Below are positions 8,815-17,981 of a stretch of 64,000 nt of DNA, one piece after another. The notes under the pieces are model-generated. The model was not told the origin of the DNA and made no database searches. It saw only the letters and a program-made list of their open reading frames with translations. This DNA comes from Nocardioides glacieisoli (GTDB lineage Bacteria > Actinomycetota > Actinomycetes > Propionibacteriales > Nocardioidaceae): assembly GCF_004137245.1 (NCBI RefSeq), contig NZ_SDWS01000005.1:248001-312000 (forward strand). Reading direction: 5' to 3'. Both the position numbers and the translations under genes were made by a program. The first letter of the stretch is position 1. The number at the start of each line of letters is the position of its first letter.

Positions 8815-9366
8815 ATGGACTCGTCCCACGTGGAGCACGACCTGGTCAACATCCTCTTCACCGAGGCGCAGATCCAGCAGCGGCTGGGCGAGATGGCGCT
8901 CCAGATCACCGAGGACTACGAGGGCCGCGACCTGCTCGTCGTGGGCGTGCTGCGCGGTGCGGTGATGGTGATGGCCGACCTGGCGCGGGCGATGCCGGTC
9001 CACCTCGAGATGGACTGGATGGCGGTCAGCTCCTACGGCTCGGGCACGAAGTCGAGCGGTGTCGTGCGGATCCTCAAGGACCTCGACACCGACATCAGCG
9101 GGCGCGACGTGCTGATCGTCGACGAGATCATCGACACCGGCCTGACGCTCAGCTGGCTGGTCAACAACCTCTCGAGCCGCAACCCCGCCAGCGTCGAGAT
9201 CGCGACCCTGCTGCGCAAGCCCGAGGCGCTGTCGATGCCCGTCGAGCCGAAGTACGTCGGCTGGGACATCCCCAACGAGTTCGTCGTCGGCTACGGCCTG
9301 GACTACCGCGAGCGCTACCGCAACCTGCGCGACATCGGCACCCTCGCCCCCCACGTCTACTCCTGA
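8815..9366 (+). CDS. hpt: Hypoxanthine phosphoribosyltransferase
   Basis: 183 residues. Converts hypoxanthine or guanine and PRPP to IMP or GMP in purine salvage, in the cytosol. The PRPP-binding motif VLIVDEIIDTGLTLS is intact, as are the N-terminal VGVLRGAV loop and the C-terminal GYGLDYRERYRNL. The start at 8815 gives the family's usual N-terminus and follows a TAGGCT box by 7 nt. In many actinobacteria the gene follows tilS directly; here a DUF559 gene with flanking repeats lies between. Followed by ftsH. Confidence 0.95.
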   Translation: MDSSHVEHDLVNILFTEAQIQQRLGEMALQITEDYEGRDLLVVGVLRGAVMVMADLARAMPVHLEMDWMAVSSYGSGTKSSGVVRILKDLDTDISGRDVLIVDEIIDTGLTLSWLVNNLSSRNPASVEIATLLRKPEALSMPVEPKYVGWDIPNEFVVGYGLDYRERYRNLRDIGTLAPHVYS

Positions 9367-9428
9367 GGAAACCCGAAGAGGCCCCCGCCGCTTCACCCCT
9401 CCTGAAAGAATGTGGGTCCGCGCGGCCT

Positions 9429-9434
9429 GTAGCG
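9429..9434 (+). promoter_or_regulatory. Candidate -10 box for ftsH
   Basis: TAGCGT about 35 nt before the ftsH GTG. A GAAAG stretch closer to the start could be a weak ribosome binding site, so this gene would have a short leader, unlike its neighbours. Confidence 0.4.
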
Positions 9435-9469
9435 TCGCCCCACCAACTCCGAACCGGTGAAAGTTACCT

Positions 9470-11533
9470 GTGAAGCGCATATTCAAGGGTCCCTGGCTGT
9501 GGATCGTCCTCTCCGCCTTCGCGGTGCTGCTGGCGATCCAGCTGTTCGCTCCCAGTGACGGCTACGACGAGGTCAACACCTCGACCCTCTCGAAGTACAT
9601 CGCCGACGGCGACGTGAAGAAGATCGAGATCAACGGCGTCGACTTCGAGGCGCGTGCCGAGCTCGACGACGGGGTCCGGGACGACGGCAACAAGGTCGTC
9701 GCGTCCTACGTCGCCGGCCAGGAGGAGACCCTCGTGGCCTCCGTCCAGGAGCAGGTCGACGCGGGCACCATCGAGTCCTACAAGTCGGAGACCCCGAGCC
9801 CCAGCTTCATCGGGTCGCTGCTGGCGACGCTCCTGCCCTTCGCGCTGATCATCCTGCTGTTCATCTTCCTGATGAACCAGGCCCAGGGCGGTGGCGGCCG
9901 CGGCGTCATGCAGTTCGGCAAGTCCAAGGCCAAGCTGATCACCAAGGACATGCCGAAGACGACGTTCAGCGACGTCGCCGGCTGCGAGGAGGCGATCGAG
10001 GAGCTCGGCGAGATCAAGGAGTTCCTCACCGACCCGGCCAAGTTCCAGGCCGTCGGCGCGAAGATCCCCAAGGGCGTCCTGCTCTACGGCCCGCCCGGCA
10101 CCGGCAAGACGCTGCTCGCCCGCGCGGTCGCGGGTGAGGCGGGCGTCCCGTTCTACTCGATCTCCGGCTCCGACTTCGTCGAGATGTTCGTCGGTGTTGG
10201 TGCGTCCCGCGTGCGCGACCTGTTCGAGCAGGCCAAGGAGAACCCTCCGGCCATTGTCTTCATCGACGAGATCGACGCCGTCGGCCGCCACCGCGGGGCC
10301 GGCATGGGCGGCGGGCACGACGAGCGCGAGCAGACGCTCAACCAGCTGCTCGTCGAGATGGACGGCTTCGACGTCCGCGGTGGCGTCATCCTCATCGCGG
10401 CCACCAACCGTCCCGACGTGCTCGACCCCGCGCTGCTGCGGCCGGGCCGCTTCGACCGCCAGGTGCAGGTCGACGCCCCCGACCTCAACGGTCGCCACCA
10501 GATCCTCAAGGTGCACTCGCGCGGCAAGCCGATCGCCCAGGACATCGACCTGCTGAGCATCGCCCGGCGCACGCCCGGCTTCACCGGTGCCGACCTGGCC
10601 AACGTGCTCAACGAGGCCGCGCTCCTCACGGCCCGCGGCAACCAGAAGCTGATCACCGACGAGACCCTCGACGAGGCGATCGACCGCGTCATCGCCGGTC
10701 CGCAGCGGCGTACGCGCCTGATGAGCGAGCGCGAGAAGCTCATCACCGCCTACCACGAGGGCGGCCACGCGCTGGTCGCCGCGGCGCTGCCCGGCACCGA
10801 CCCGGTGCACAAGGTCACGATCCTGCCGCGTGGTCGCGCGCTGGGCTACACGATGGTGCTGCCCGACCGCGACAAGTACTCCCAGACGCGTAGCGAGATG
10901 CTCGACAACCTCGCCTACATGCTCGGCGGGATGGCCGCGGAGGCGCTGATCTTCCACGACGTCACCTCCGGTGCCGGCAACGACATCGAGAAGGCGACCA
11001 ACCTGGCGCGCGCGATGGTGACGCAGTACGGCATGACCGAGCGCCTCGGCGCCGTCAAGCTCGGCGACAGCAACTCCGAGCCGTTCCTGGGCCGCGACAT
11101 GGGCCACACGCGCAACTACTCCGAGGAGACCGCCGCCGCGGTCGACGGCGAGATCAAGGCGCTGCTCGGCCACGCCCACCAGGAGGCGTTCGAGATCCTC
11201 GACCGCAACCGCGACGTGCTCGACGCGCTCGTGCTCGAGCTCCTCGACAAGGAGACGCTCGACAAGGCCGAGATCGCCGAGATCTTCGAGGCGCTGCGGA
11301 TGAGCCCGGCCCGTCCGTCGTGGACCGGCTCGCCCGACCGGGTCGGCTCGACGATCCCGCCGGTCGACATCCCGCAGGAGATCCGCGACCGCGTGACCGC
11401 CGGCGCGGCCGCCCAGGAGGAGGAGACCCGCAGCGGTGTCATCCTGACTCCGCCGGGTGCCGGTGGCGACGTCCACGGCGCGCCGGATGTGCACCCCGAC
11501 ACCCCGACGCCTCCGTCCCCGGACTCCCCGTGA
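9470..11533 (+). CDS. ftsH: ATP-dependent zinc metalloprotease FtsH
   Basis: 687-residue membrane-anchored AAA+ protease that degrades membrane and short-lived cytosolic proteins. Order: N-terminal membrane helix (about 8-25), extracytoplasmic domain, second helix (about 107-128), AAA+ module with Walker A GPPGTGKT at 207-214, Walker [11 protein letters not shown] and the SRH arginines, then the peptidase domain with zinc motif HEGGH at 429-433. The C-terminal tail is Pro-rich and probably disordered. The GTG start gives the standard [12 protein letters not shown]-terminus. The last bases overlap the folE start (GTGA), so ftsH heads the folate gene string, as in other actinobacteria. Confidence 0.97.
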   Translation: MKRIFKGPWLWIVLSAFAVLLAIQLFAPSDGYDEVNTSTLSKYIADGDVKKIEINGVDFEARAELDDGVRDDGNKVVASYVAGQEETLVASVQEQVDAGTIESYKSETPSPSFIGSLLATLLPFALIILLFIFLMNQAQGGGGRGVMQFGKSKAKLITKDMPKTTFSDVAGCEEAIEELGEIKEFLTDPAKFQAVGAKIPKGVLLYGPPGTGKTLLARAVAGEAGVPFYSISGSDFVEMFVGVGASRVRDLFEQAKENPPAIVFIDEIDAVGRHRGAGMGGGHDEREQTLNQLLVEMDGFDVRGGVILIAATNRPDVLDPALLRPGRFDRQVQVDAPDLNGRHQILKVHSRGKPIAQDIDLLSIARRTPGFTGADLANVLNEAALLTARGNQKLITDETLDEAIDRVIAGPQRRTRLMSEREKLITAYHEGGHALVAAALPGTDPVHKVTILPRGRALGYTMVLPDRDKYSQTRSEMLDNLAYMLGGMAAEALIFHDVTSGAGNDIEKATNLARAMVTQYGMTERLGAVKLGDSNSEPFLGRDMGHTRNYSEETAAAVDGEIKALLGHAHQEAFEILDRNRDVLDALVLELLDKETLDKAEIAEIFEALRMSPARPSWTGSPDRVGSTIPPVDIPQEIRDRVTAGAAAQEEETRSGVILTPPGAGGDVHGAPDVHPDTPTPPSPDSP

Positions 11534-12150
11534 CCGACCCGATCACCGTGCCGGAGCGTCCGGTCGAGGACGTGCCCGAGTTCGACCACGCGCGCGCCGA
11601 GGCGGCCGTCCGCGAGCTGCTGGCCGCGATCGGCGAGGACCCCGACCGTGAGGGCCTGCGGGACACGCCGGCGCGGGTCGCGAGGGCGTACGCCGAGCTG
11701 ACGCAGGGCCTGCGCCAGACCGCGCAGGAGGTGCTCACCACCACCTTCGACCTCGGCCACGACGAGATGGTGCTCGTCCGCGACATCGAGCTGTGGTCGA
11801 TGTGCGAGCACCACCTGGTGCCGTTCACAGGGGTGGCGCACGTCGGCTACATCCCCGCCGACACGGGCAAGATCACCGGGCTCTCCAAGCTCGCCCGGCT
11901 CGTCGACGTCTACGCCAAGCGTCCGCAGGTGCAGGAGCGGCTGACCACCCAGGTCGCCGACTCGCTCATGGAGATCCTCGGGGCCCGCGGGGTGATCGTG
12001 GTGATCGAGGCCGAGCACCTCTGCATGACGATGCGCGGCGTGAAGAAGGCCGGCGCCCGGACGATCACCTCGGCCGTGCGTGGCTCCTTCCTCACGCACC
12101 AGGCCACCCGCGCAGAGGCGATGGCTCTGATCCACTCCGGCACCAGGTGA
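11530..12150 (+). CDS. folE: GTP cyclohydrolase I
   Basis: 206 residues. Converts GTP to 7,8-dihydroneopterin triphosphate, the first step of folate synthesis. The zinc and active-site region [10 protein letters not shown] is present, with the second signature [18 protein letters not shown] further on; both cysteines and the histidine are in place. GTG at 11530 overlaps the ftsH stop. Followed by folP with a GTGA overlap, so co-translation is likely. This is the classical FolE (type IA), not the zinc-independent FolE2. Confidence 0.96.
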   Translation: MTDPITVPERPVEDVPEFDHARAEAAVRELLAAIGEDPDREGLRDTPARVARAYAELTQGLRQTAQEVLTTTFDLGHDEMVLVRDIELWSMCEHHLVPFTGVAHVGYIPADTGKITGLSKLARLVDVYAKRPQVQERLTTQVADSLMEILGARGVIVVIEAEHLCMTMRGVKKAGARTITSAVRGSFLTHQATRAEAMALIHSGTR

Positions 12151-12980
12151 CCGTGGCCCTCCGGCCCCCGTCGCCCCGGGTCATGGGGATCGTCAACGTC
12201 ACTCCCGACTCCTTCTCCGACGGCGGACGCTTCGCCACCACCGAGGCCGCCGTCGCCCACGGCATGCTCCTGGTCGGCCAGGGTGCGGACCTGCTGGACA
12301 TCGGTGGCGAGTCCACCCGTCCCGGCGCGGTCCGGCCCGTCGTCGGCGACGAGCTCGACCGGGTCGTGCCCGTCATCCGCGAGCTCGTCGCGGCCGGCGC
12401 GGTCGTCTCGGTCGACACGATGCGGGCCGAGGTCGCGGCGGCCGCTCTCGAGGCGGGCGCCGTGGTCGTCAACGACGTCTCCGGCGGCCTCGCCGACCCG
12501 GCCATCCTCGACGTCGTCGCCGCGAGCGGCGCGACCTACGTCGCGATGCACTGGCGGGCCCACGCCGACCGGATGCGCGACTTCTCCGACTACGAGCCCG
12601 ACGGCGTCGTCGCGTCCGTACGCCGTGAGCTGGGCGAGCGGCTCGCCGCGGCCGAGGCCGCCGGCATCCCGCGCGAGCGGATCGTGCTCGACCCCGGGCT
12701 GGGGTTCGCCAAGACGCCGACCCACAACTGGGAGCTGCTGCGCGCGCTCGACGAGCTCGCCGCGCTGGGGTGTCCGCTGCTCGTCGGGGCGAGCCGGAAG
12801 TCCTTCCTCGGCACCCTGCTGTCCGACGACGACGGCCCGCGGTCGGTCGACGAACGCGAGCACGCGCACGCGGCGCTGGTGGCGCTCCTGGCCTCGCAGG
12901 GTGTCGACTACCTGCGCGTGCACGACGTACGCGCCACTCGCGACGCCCTTGCGGTCGTCGCTGCGATGGAGGATCTATGA
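12147..12980 (+). CDS. folP: Dihydropteroate synthase
   Basis: 277 residues, TIM barrel joining 6-hydroxymethyl-dihydropterin diphosphate to p-aminobenzoate; target of sulfonamides. Signature loops are intact: [45 protein letters not shown] and [12 protein letters not shown] at 12147 overlaps the folE stop (GTGA); an in-frame GTG at 12153 is possible. Overlaps folB by 4 nt (ATGA). Confidence 0.96.
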   Translation: MTVALRPPSPRVMGIVNVTPDSFSDGGRFATTEAAVAHGMLLVGQGADLLDIGGESTRPGAVRPVVGDELDRVVPVIRELVAAGAVVSVDTMRAEVAAAALEAGAVVVNDVSGGLADPAILDVVAASGATYVAMHWRAHADRMRDFSDYEPDGVVASVRRELGERLAAAEAAGIPRERIVLDPGLGFAKTPTHNWELLRALDELAALGCPLLVGASRKSFLGTLLSDDDGPRSVDEREHAHAALVALLASQGVDYLRVHDVRATRDALAVVAAMEDL

Positions 12981-13351
12981 CCGACGAGCTCGCCGTGACG
13001 GGCATCGAGTGCTTCGCTCACCACGGCGTCTTCGACTTCGAGAAGCGTGAAGGACAGGTCTTCGTCGTCGACCTCGTGCTCGGCATCGACACCCGCCCCG
13101 CGGCGGCGTCGGACGACCTCGAGCACACCGTGAACTACGGCACGTTGGCGCTCGACGTGAAGGCCGCGGTGGAGCGCGATCCGGTCGACCTGATAGAAAC
13201 CGTGGTCCAGCGCATCGCCGATGTGTGCCTGTTGGACAGTCGTGTTGAATGGACGCGAGTCACGCTCCACAAGCCTGATGCACCCATCGACGCGACGTAC
13301 TCGGACGTCGCGCTGACGATCACCAGAACGCGAGGCAACGCTCATGACTGA
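12977..13351 (+). CDS. folB: Dihydroneopterin aldolase
   Basis: 124 residues. Cleaves dihydroneopterin to 6-hydroxymethyl-dihydropterin and glycolaldehyde. The family N-terminus (VTGIECFAHHGVFDFEKREGQ), the catalytic glutamate region and the C-terminal KPDAPI motif are present. Starts inside the folP stop (ATGA) and overlaps folK by 8 nt. Confidence 0.95.
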   Translation: MTDELAVTGIECFAHHGVFDFEKREGQVFVVDLVLGIDTRPAAASDDLEHTVNYGTLALDVKAAVERDPVDLIETVVQRIADVCLLDSRVEWTRVTLHKPDAPIDATYSDVALTITRTRGNAHD

Positions 13352-13913
13352 GACCCCCAATCCCAACATCGTGGACACCGACTCACTCACCGGCGAGATG
13401 CATCCGATCCGTCGGGTGGTCCTCTCCCTCGGCTCCAACCTCGGGGAGCGGCTGGCGTCGCTCCAGGGCGCGGTCGACGCGCTCGCCGACACCCCCGACT
13501 TCTTCGTCACCGGCGTCTCGCCGGTCTACGAGACCGACCCCGTCGACAGCCCGGAGGGCGCTGGCCCGTTCCTCAACGCGGTGCTCCTGGCCGACACCAC
13601 GCTGCCGGCGGCGCGCCTCATGGAGCGCGCGCTGGCCGTCGAGGACGCCTTCGAGCGCGAGCGCAGCGACGTGCAGAACGCGCCGCGCACCCTCGACGTG
13701 GACCTGATCGTCGTCGGCGACCGCCGCTCCAACGAGGACTTCCTGCGCCTGCCGCACCCACGGGCCCACGAGCGCGCGTTCGTCCTCCAGCCGTGGCACG
13801 ACCTCGAACCCGACGCCGTCTTCCCCGACCGTGGTCCGATCAGCGAGCTGCTGTCCGCGACCGACTCGACGGGCGTCCGGAAGCGCGAGGACATCGCGCT
13901 CGACGTCAATTGA
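13344..13913 (+). CDS. folK: 2-amino-4-hydroxy-6-hydroxymethyldihydropteridine pyrophosphokinase
   Basis: 189 residues. Transfers pyrophosphate from ATP to the pterin, activating it for FolP. LSLGSNLGERL, the RTLDVDLIVVGD metal-binding motif and the LPHPRAHERAFVLQPW motif are all present. The first 25 residues precede the conserved domain, so a start inside the gene is possible, but the 8-nt overlap with folB favours this one. Overlaps the next gene through TTGA. Confidence 0.94.
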   Translation: MTETPNPNIVDTDSLTGEMHPIRRVVLSLGSNLGERLASLQGAVDALADTPDFFVTGVSPVYETDPVDSPEGAGPFLNAVLLADTTLPAARLMERALAVEDAFERERSDVQNAPRTLDVDLIVVGDRRSNEDFLRLPHPRAHERAFVLQPWHDLEPDAVFPDRGPISELLSATDSTGVRKREDIALDVN

Positions 13914-14401
13914 GCGAGTCCCCTCCGGAGGAGCCTCCGGAGCCGCGGGGTTCGCTCCACCCCACCTCGGCGCGCGCTCTCACGGTGTGCGCCGTCGTCG
14001 GGCTGGTCGGGGGCTGGGCCATCCACCCGGTGCTGAGCAGCGTCACCGGCCGCCCGCCACTCGTGTCGTGGACGCAGGCGCTCGCCGTCGTGCTCGTCGC
14101 CGTGATCATGGGCTTCCTGGCCTGGCAGACCTGGCAGACCGTTCAGGTGCGCGGTGAGCGCCTCGAGCTGCACCAGGCGATGAACCGGCTGGTCCTCGCC
14201 CGCGCGTGCGCCCTCGGCGGCACGCTCATCGCCGCCGGCTACGTCGGGTACGCCGTCAGCTGGCTCGGCGACGCGTCCCAGTACGCCGACCGCTGGATGC
14301 TCCGCTCGGCGGTTGCGGCCCTCGGCGGGGCCGGCGTGGCGCTCGCCTCCCTCGCCCTCGAGCGTGCGTGTCGCACGGACGGGGGTCGGCCGCGGCCCTA
14401 G
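13910..14401 (+). CDS. DUF3180 membrane protein
   Basis: 163 residues with four predicted membrane segments (ALTVCAVVGLVGGWAIH, ALAVVLVAVIMGFLAW, ALGGTLIAAGYVGYAV, VAALGGAGVALASLAL) after a Pro/Glu-rich cytosolic start. DUF3180 proteins follow folK throughout the actinobacteria; function unknown. The start is taken as TTG at 13910, overlapping the folK stop as TTGA, which continues the coupling seen along this operon. The TAG stop forms the start of the next gene's -10 box. Confidence 0.8.
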   Translation: MSESPPEEPPEPRGSLHPTSARALTVCAVVGLVGGWAIHPVLSSVTGRPPLVSWTQALAVVLVAVIMGFLAWQTWQTVQVRGERLELHQAMNRLVLARACALGGTLIAAGYVGYAVSWLGDASQYADRWMLRSAVAALGGAGVALASLALERACRTDGGRPRP

Positions 14402-14404
14402 TCT
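14399..14404 (+). promoter_or_regulatory. Leaderless -10 box overlapping the DUF3180 stop codon
   Basis: TAGTCT, 6 nt before the ATG at 14411; its TAG is the stop codon of the upstream gene. Confidence 0.6.
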
Positions 14405-14410
14405 GACCGC

Positions 14411-15028
14411 ATGCCTTCCCAGCAGCCCCAGCAGTCACAGGCGTCACGTACGCCCGCTCGCCGGCGCCAGCGCAGCACACGCCTGGTCGTCGCCATCGCC
14501 CTGCTCGCGGTCGCTGCCGCGATCGTGCTCGGCGCCCTTGCCTCGTCCTCCTCCCTCTTCACGGCGGTCGCCGCCGTCCTGGCCGTCCTGGCCGGTGCCG
14601 CCGCGACCCGCATCACCCACTCCGAGCTGATGGCCGCCCGGGTCGAGGCCGCGCAGGACCGCGCCGTCCAGGCCCAGGAGTACCGCGCCCTCACCGAGCG
14701 TCGTACGAACGAGTCGGCAGCCTTCGCCGCCGACATGCGCCGCAAGATCTCCGAGCGCGAGGAGGCCATCGACGTCCTCGAGCGTGCCCTCTCCTCCGCC
14801 CAGAAGAACGCCGCCGAGCAGTCCCTGAAGCGCACCCAGGAGTCCCGTCGTGCCGACGCCGCCGATCGTGGCCGTGAGGTCGCCGAGCGCGGTCGCGACG
14901 CCGCCGACGGCCGCGCCGCCGAGGCGATCGTCGCGGTCGCCGAGCTCGAGGCCGAGCTCGACGTGCTGCGTGCCGAGGTGGACTCGCTCCGCGCCGCCGC
15001 GGCCCGCCGGGACCACCGCAGCGCCTGA
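14411..15028 (+). CDS. Membrane-anchored coiled-coil protein of unknown function
   Basis: 205 residues. A Gln/Arg-rich start, two adjacent hydrophobic stretches (LVVAIALLAVAAAIVLGAL and LFTAVAAVLAVLAGAAA), then about 130 residues of Arg/Glu/Ala-rich, probably coiled-coil sequence ending in a basic tail. This suggests a hairpin in the membrane with a long cytosolic coiled coil. No enzyme motif. Its own promoter sits in the stop codon of the preceding gene. The family was not recognised; a structural or division-related scaffold would fit but is not shown. Confidence 0.65.
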   Translation: MPSQQPQQSQASRTPARRRQRSTRLVVAIALLAVAAAIVLGALASSSSLFTAVAAVLAVLAGAAATRITHSELMAARVEAAQDRAVQAQEYRALTERRTNESAAFAADMRRKISEREEAIDVLERALSSAQKNAAEQSLKRTQESRRADAADRGREVAERGRDAADGRAAEAIVAVAELEAELDVLRAEVDSLRAAAARRDHRSA

Positions 15029-15048
15029 TCGCACCTAGCCCGACCACC

Positions 15049-15186
15049 CGAGCGGTGGTCCACCCACATTCCTGACTCCGGGAACGTGGGTGGACCACCG
15101 CTCGTGCGCGTGTCGGAGCTGGGCGCGCCCGGTGGCGGTGGCCCAGCCACCTTCGGGACGTACGAACTGTCGCTGGACCACCGCTC
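15049..15186. repeat. Composite palindromic repeat, family C copy 1
   Basis: Unit 1 (15049-15104) has perfect 19-bp arms, CGAGCGGTGGTCCACCCAC and its complement. Unit 2 (15134-15186) has imperfect arms (GCGGTGGCCCAGC/GCTGGACCACCGC). The 29-nt spacer contains GCGTGTC and GGCGCGCC. Related elements lie at 42603-42738 and 63546-63684. Confidence 0.85.
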
Positions 15187-15225
15187 CCGTGCGACCCCGA
15201 GCCGCGTGCGGAAGAATGACCGACC

Positions 15226-16299
15226 GTGATCCCCGACGACAACCGGTTCGAGAGCGACCCCGCCGACCTGCTGCCGCCGGACCCCGGGCTGCCGGAGGGC
15301 TGGAGCGCCGAGGCGCCCGACGGCGCCGACCCGGGCACCGTCGAGCGGCTCACCGAGCTGCTCCGTGCCCACGAGCGAGCCGGTCGTGGCTGGGCGAGCG
15401 CCGGTGAGGACGACGTGCTCGTCGAGGTCTCCGGGCTGACGACGCGCGAGAACCTCGTCGTCCGCGATCCCGAGGGCCGGATCCAGGCCTGGGGCAGCGT
15501 CCACGACCGGGCCGAGGGCCGGATGCTCTTCGTCCACGTCGTCGACCGCGAGATCGACGAGCGGCTGGCCGATCGCTGCAGCGACGTGCTGTTCGAGTGG
15601 GCCGAGGCGCAGGCGCGGTCCGTCGGGGCGGCGCGCGGCCTGGCGGTGCAGCAGATCGACACCGGTGCCTTCGCCGACGACGAGCGCCAGCACGGCTGGC
15701 TGGCCGACGCCGGCTTCGACCGCGTACGCACGTGGTGGCAGATGAGCCGCTCGGTCGAGGCCGCGGAGGCCGAGCTCGTCCCCGACCCGACGCGGTGGGA
15801 GCGCAACGGCGTGGTCTTCCGGCTCGTCGAGCGCCAGGGGGACGGCCTGCCCGACGTGGCCGACCTGCGCGCGGTGCACGACGTGCTCGAGGGCGCCTTC
15901 ACCGACCACTTCAACTCCGCCGAGGAGACCTTCCACGAGTTCATCCACCGGCTCCGCGAGGACCCCGGCCACCGCTGGGACCACTGGTGGATCGCCGAGA
16001 TCATCGACGGGGGAGGGGCCGAGCCGGCCGGTGCCCTCGTCGGCACGGTCAGCGAGTCGGCCACCGGGCCCGACGGGTCCTACGTCTCCTACCTCGGCGT
16101 CCTCGAGTCCGCCCGCGGCCGCGGCGTGGCCACCGGCCTGCTGCGCACGATCATCGCCGACGCCGCCTCCCGCGACCGGGACCGCGTCGGCCTCGAGGTC
16201 GACGCCGACTCACCCACCGGCGCCGACGGCCTCTACACCTCGATGGGCTGGGGCACGAAGTACGTCACGGAGTCCTGGCACCGGGACGTCACGGTCTAG
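15226..16299 (+). CDS. GNAT-family N-acetyltransferase, two-domain
   Basis: 357 residues with two GNAT-like halves. The C-terminal half keeps the acetyl-CoA motif (LESARGRGVATGLLRTIIADA) and a terminal GLYTSMGWG segment. The N-terminal half lacks a clear pyrophosphate-binding loop and may be structural, as in mycothiol synthase-like proteins. Substrate unknown. Single gene after the repeat element; its stop codon shares CTAG with the stop of the convergent ABC ATPase gene. The GTG start is the first in frame after the repeat. Confidence 0.75.
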   Translation: MIPDDNRFESDPADLLPPDPGLPEGWSAEAPDGADPGTVERLTELLRAHERAGRGWASAGEDDVLVEVSGLTTRENLVVRDPEGRIQAWGSVHDRAEGRMLFVHVVDREIDERLADRCSDVLFEWAEAQARSVGAARGLAVQQIDTGAFADDERQHGWLADAGFDRVRTWWQMSRSVEAAEAELVPDPTRWERNGVVFRLVERQGDGLPDVADLRAVHDVLEGAFTDHFNSAEETFHEFIHRLREDPGHRWDHWWIAEIIDGGGAEPAGALVGTVSESATGPDGSYVSYLGVLESARGRGVATGLLRTIIADAASRDRDRVGLEVDADSPTGADGLYTSMGWGTKYVTESWHRDVTV

Positions 16300-17252
16300 C
16301 GGAGCGACTCCCGCAGCGCCCGGTGCACCCCTGCCGGAGTGAGTACGCCGACGAACGTCGGGCCGCGACGCACCCCGACCATCGGCTTGTCGTCACGCAG
16401 CATCGCGGCGAGGGCGTCCTCGAGCGAGGAGTCGATGTCGATCGCCGAGCCCAGGTCGCCGGTGTTGACGCCGTCGAGCGGCTCGAGGTGCTCCTCGCGG
16501 AGCCGGGTGACGGTCAGCGTCCGCAGGCCGCCCGCACCGACGAAGTCCGCGACCTGCTCGTCGGCCGGGTGGGCGAGGAGGTCGGCCGGGGTGGCGTACT
16601 GGCTGAGCACGCCGCCGCCCGCGAACACCGCCACCCGGTCACCCATCCGGATCGCCTCGTCGATGTCGTGGGTCACCAGCACCACGGTCTTGCCGAGCTC
16701 GGCCTGGAGCCGGCGGAACTCGTCCTGCAGCCGGCCGCGCACGACCGGGTCGACGGCGCCGAAGGGCTCGTCCATCAGCAGCACGGGCGGGTTCGCGGCC
16801 AGTGCGCGGGCGACGCCGACGCGCTGGCGCTGACCACCGGAGAGCTCGTGCGGGTAGCGACGGGCGTACTTGCTCGGGTCGAGCCCGACGGTGTCGAGCA
16901 GCTCGTGGGCGCGCTCGCGGGCAGTCGACTTCGACTCGCCGTAGAGCAGCGGCACCGTCATCACGTTCTGCTCGATGCGCTGGTGGGGAAACAGGCCGAT
17001 CTGCTGGATGACGTAGCCGATGCCGCGGCGCAGCTCGACGGGGTCGGCGTCGGTGACGTCCTGGCCGTCGAGCCAGATGCGGCCGGTGGTCGGCTCGATC
17101 AACCGGTTGATCATCTTCAGCGTCGTGGACTTGCCGCACCCCGACGGACCGACGAGGCAGACCATCTCGCCGCGCGCGACATCGAGGTCGAGCTCGTGCA
17201 CCGCGACCGTCCCGTCGGGGTAGGTCTTGCCCACACCTTCGAGCCTGATCAT
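16296..17252 (-). CDS. Glycine betaine/choline-type ABC transporter ATP-binding protein
   Basis: 318 residues of the OpuCA/ProV type. Walker A GPSGCGKST, signature LSGGQRQRVGVARAL, Walker B VLLMDEPFGAVD and the switch histidine (VTHD) are intact. The C-terminus carries CBS-like sequence (SLEDALAAMLRDDKPMVGVRRG), known in osmoregulated OpuA-type ATPases as an ionic-strength or nucleotide sensor. The start at 17252 gives MIRLEGVGKTYPDG. Transcribed away from the two permease genes and the binding protein, with which it should form one importer. Osmoprotectant uptake is inferred from family; the substrate is not proven. Confidence 0.9.
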   Translation of the reverse strand: MIRLEGVGKTYPDGTVAVHELDLDVARGEMVCLVGPSGCGKSTTLKMINRLIEPTTGRIWLDGQDVTDADPVELRRGIGYVIQQIGLFPHQRIEQNVMTVPLLYGESKSTARERAHELLDTVGLDPSKYARRYPHELSGGQRQRVGVARALAANPPVLLMDEPFGAVDPVVRGRLQDEFRRLQAELGKTVVLVTHDIDEAIRMGDRVAVFAGGGVLSQYATPADLLAHPADEQVADFVGAGGLRTLTVTRLREEHLEPLDGVNTGDLGSAIDIDSSLEDALAAMLRDDKPMVGVRRGPTFVGVLTPAGVHRALRESLR

Positions 17253-17269
17253 CGACTCGCCGCCCCGTG

Positions 17270-17275
17270 TAGCGT
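17270..17275 (+). promoter_or_regulatory. Candidate -10 box for the permease genes
   Basis: TAGCGT 8 nt before a GTG at 17284 (leaderless spacing); the in-frame ATG at 17278 is only 2 nt away, so the GTG may be the true start. Confidence 0.45.
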
Positions 17276-17277
17276 CC

Positions 17278-17981
17278 ATGCGTGTGACCTTACTGGGAGC
17301 CGCCGAGGAGCCGAGCTGCTACAGCCGCCTCGTCAACGACTGGGTCTGCCTGGACTACGTGTCCGACCGGCAGCAGGAGATCGTCGACGCGACGGTCCAG
17401 CACATCGGCATCACCGTCGTCTCGGTCCTGGTCGGCCTCGCCATCGCCTTCCCCCTCGCGCTGCTCGCCCGCCGGCTGCCGCGCCTGGAGTCCACGATCC
17501 TCGCCGTCACCACCGGCATCTACACGGTGCCGTCGCTGGCGCTGTTCCCGCTGCTGTCCCGTTCACCGGGCTCACGGCGACCACGGTCGTGATCGGGCTG
17601 GCCCTCTACGCGCTGACGATCCTCGTGCGCAGCCTGCTCGAGGGCCTGCGCTCGGTGCCGGACGACGTACGTGAGTCGGCGACGGGCCTCGGCTACGGCC
17701 GCGGGCAGCTGCTCCTCAAGGTCGAGCTGCCGCTGGCGCTGCCGGTCGTGATGGCCGGCCTGCGGGTCGCCACCGTCTCGACGGTCGCGCTGACGACGGT
17801 CGGGTCGCTGGTGGCCTACGGCGGCCTCGGGAACCTGATCAAGGACGGCGTGCTGACGAACTTCCGCGCCGAGCTCTTCACCGCATCCCTGCTGTGCGTG
17901 GTCCTCGCCTTCGTGCTCGACGCGCTGCTGGTGCTGGCCCAACGGATGCTCACCCCCTGGACGAGGGGAGTGCGCGCATGA
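17278..17981 (+). pseudogene. Glycine betaine-type ABC permease with a frameshift
   Basis: The first half (about 90 residues, up to TGIYTVPSLALFPLL) and the second half (VPFTGLTATTVVIGLALYALTILVRSLLEGLRSVPDDVRESA... to 17981) are two parts of one OpuCB/OpuCD-type permease in different frames. They join exactly at CTGCTGTCCC (17551-17560), where one G appears to be missing: the family sequence would read CTGCTGGTCCC. As written, the first frame ends in RSPGSRRPRS at 17592. The second half still has the EAA-like loop and membrane segments. No other decay is seen and the rest of the importer is intact, so this is either a recent mutation or a sequencing error. Confidence 0.8.
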
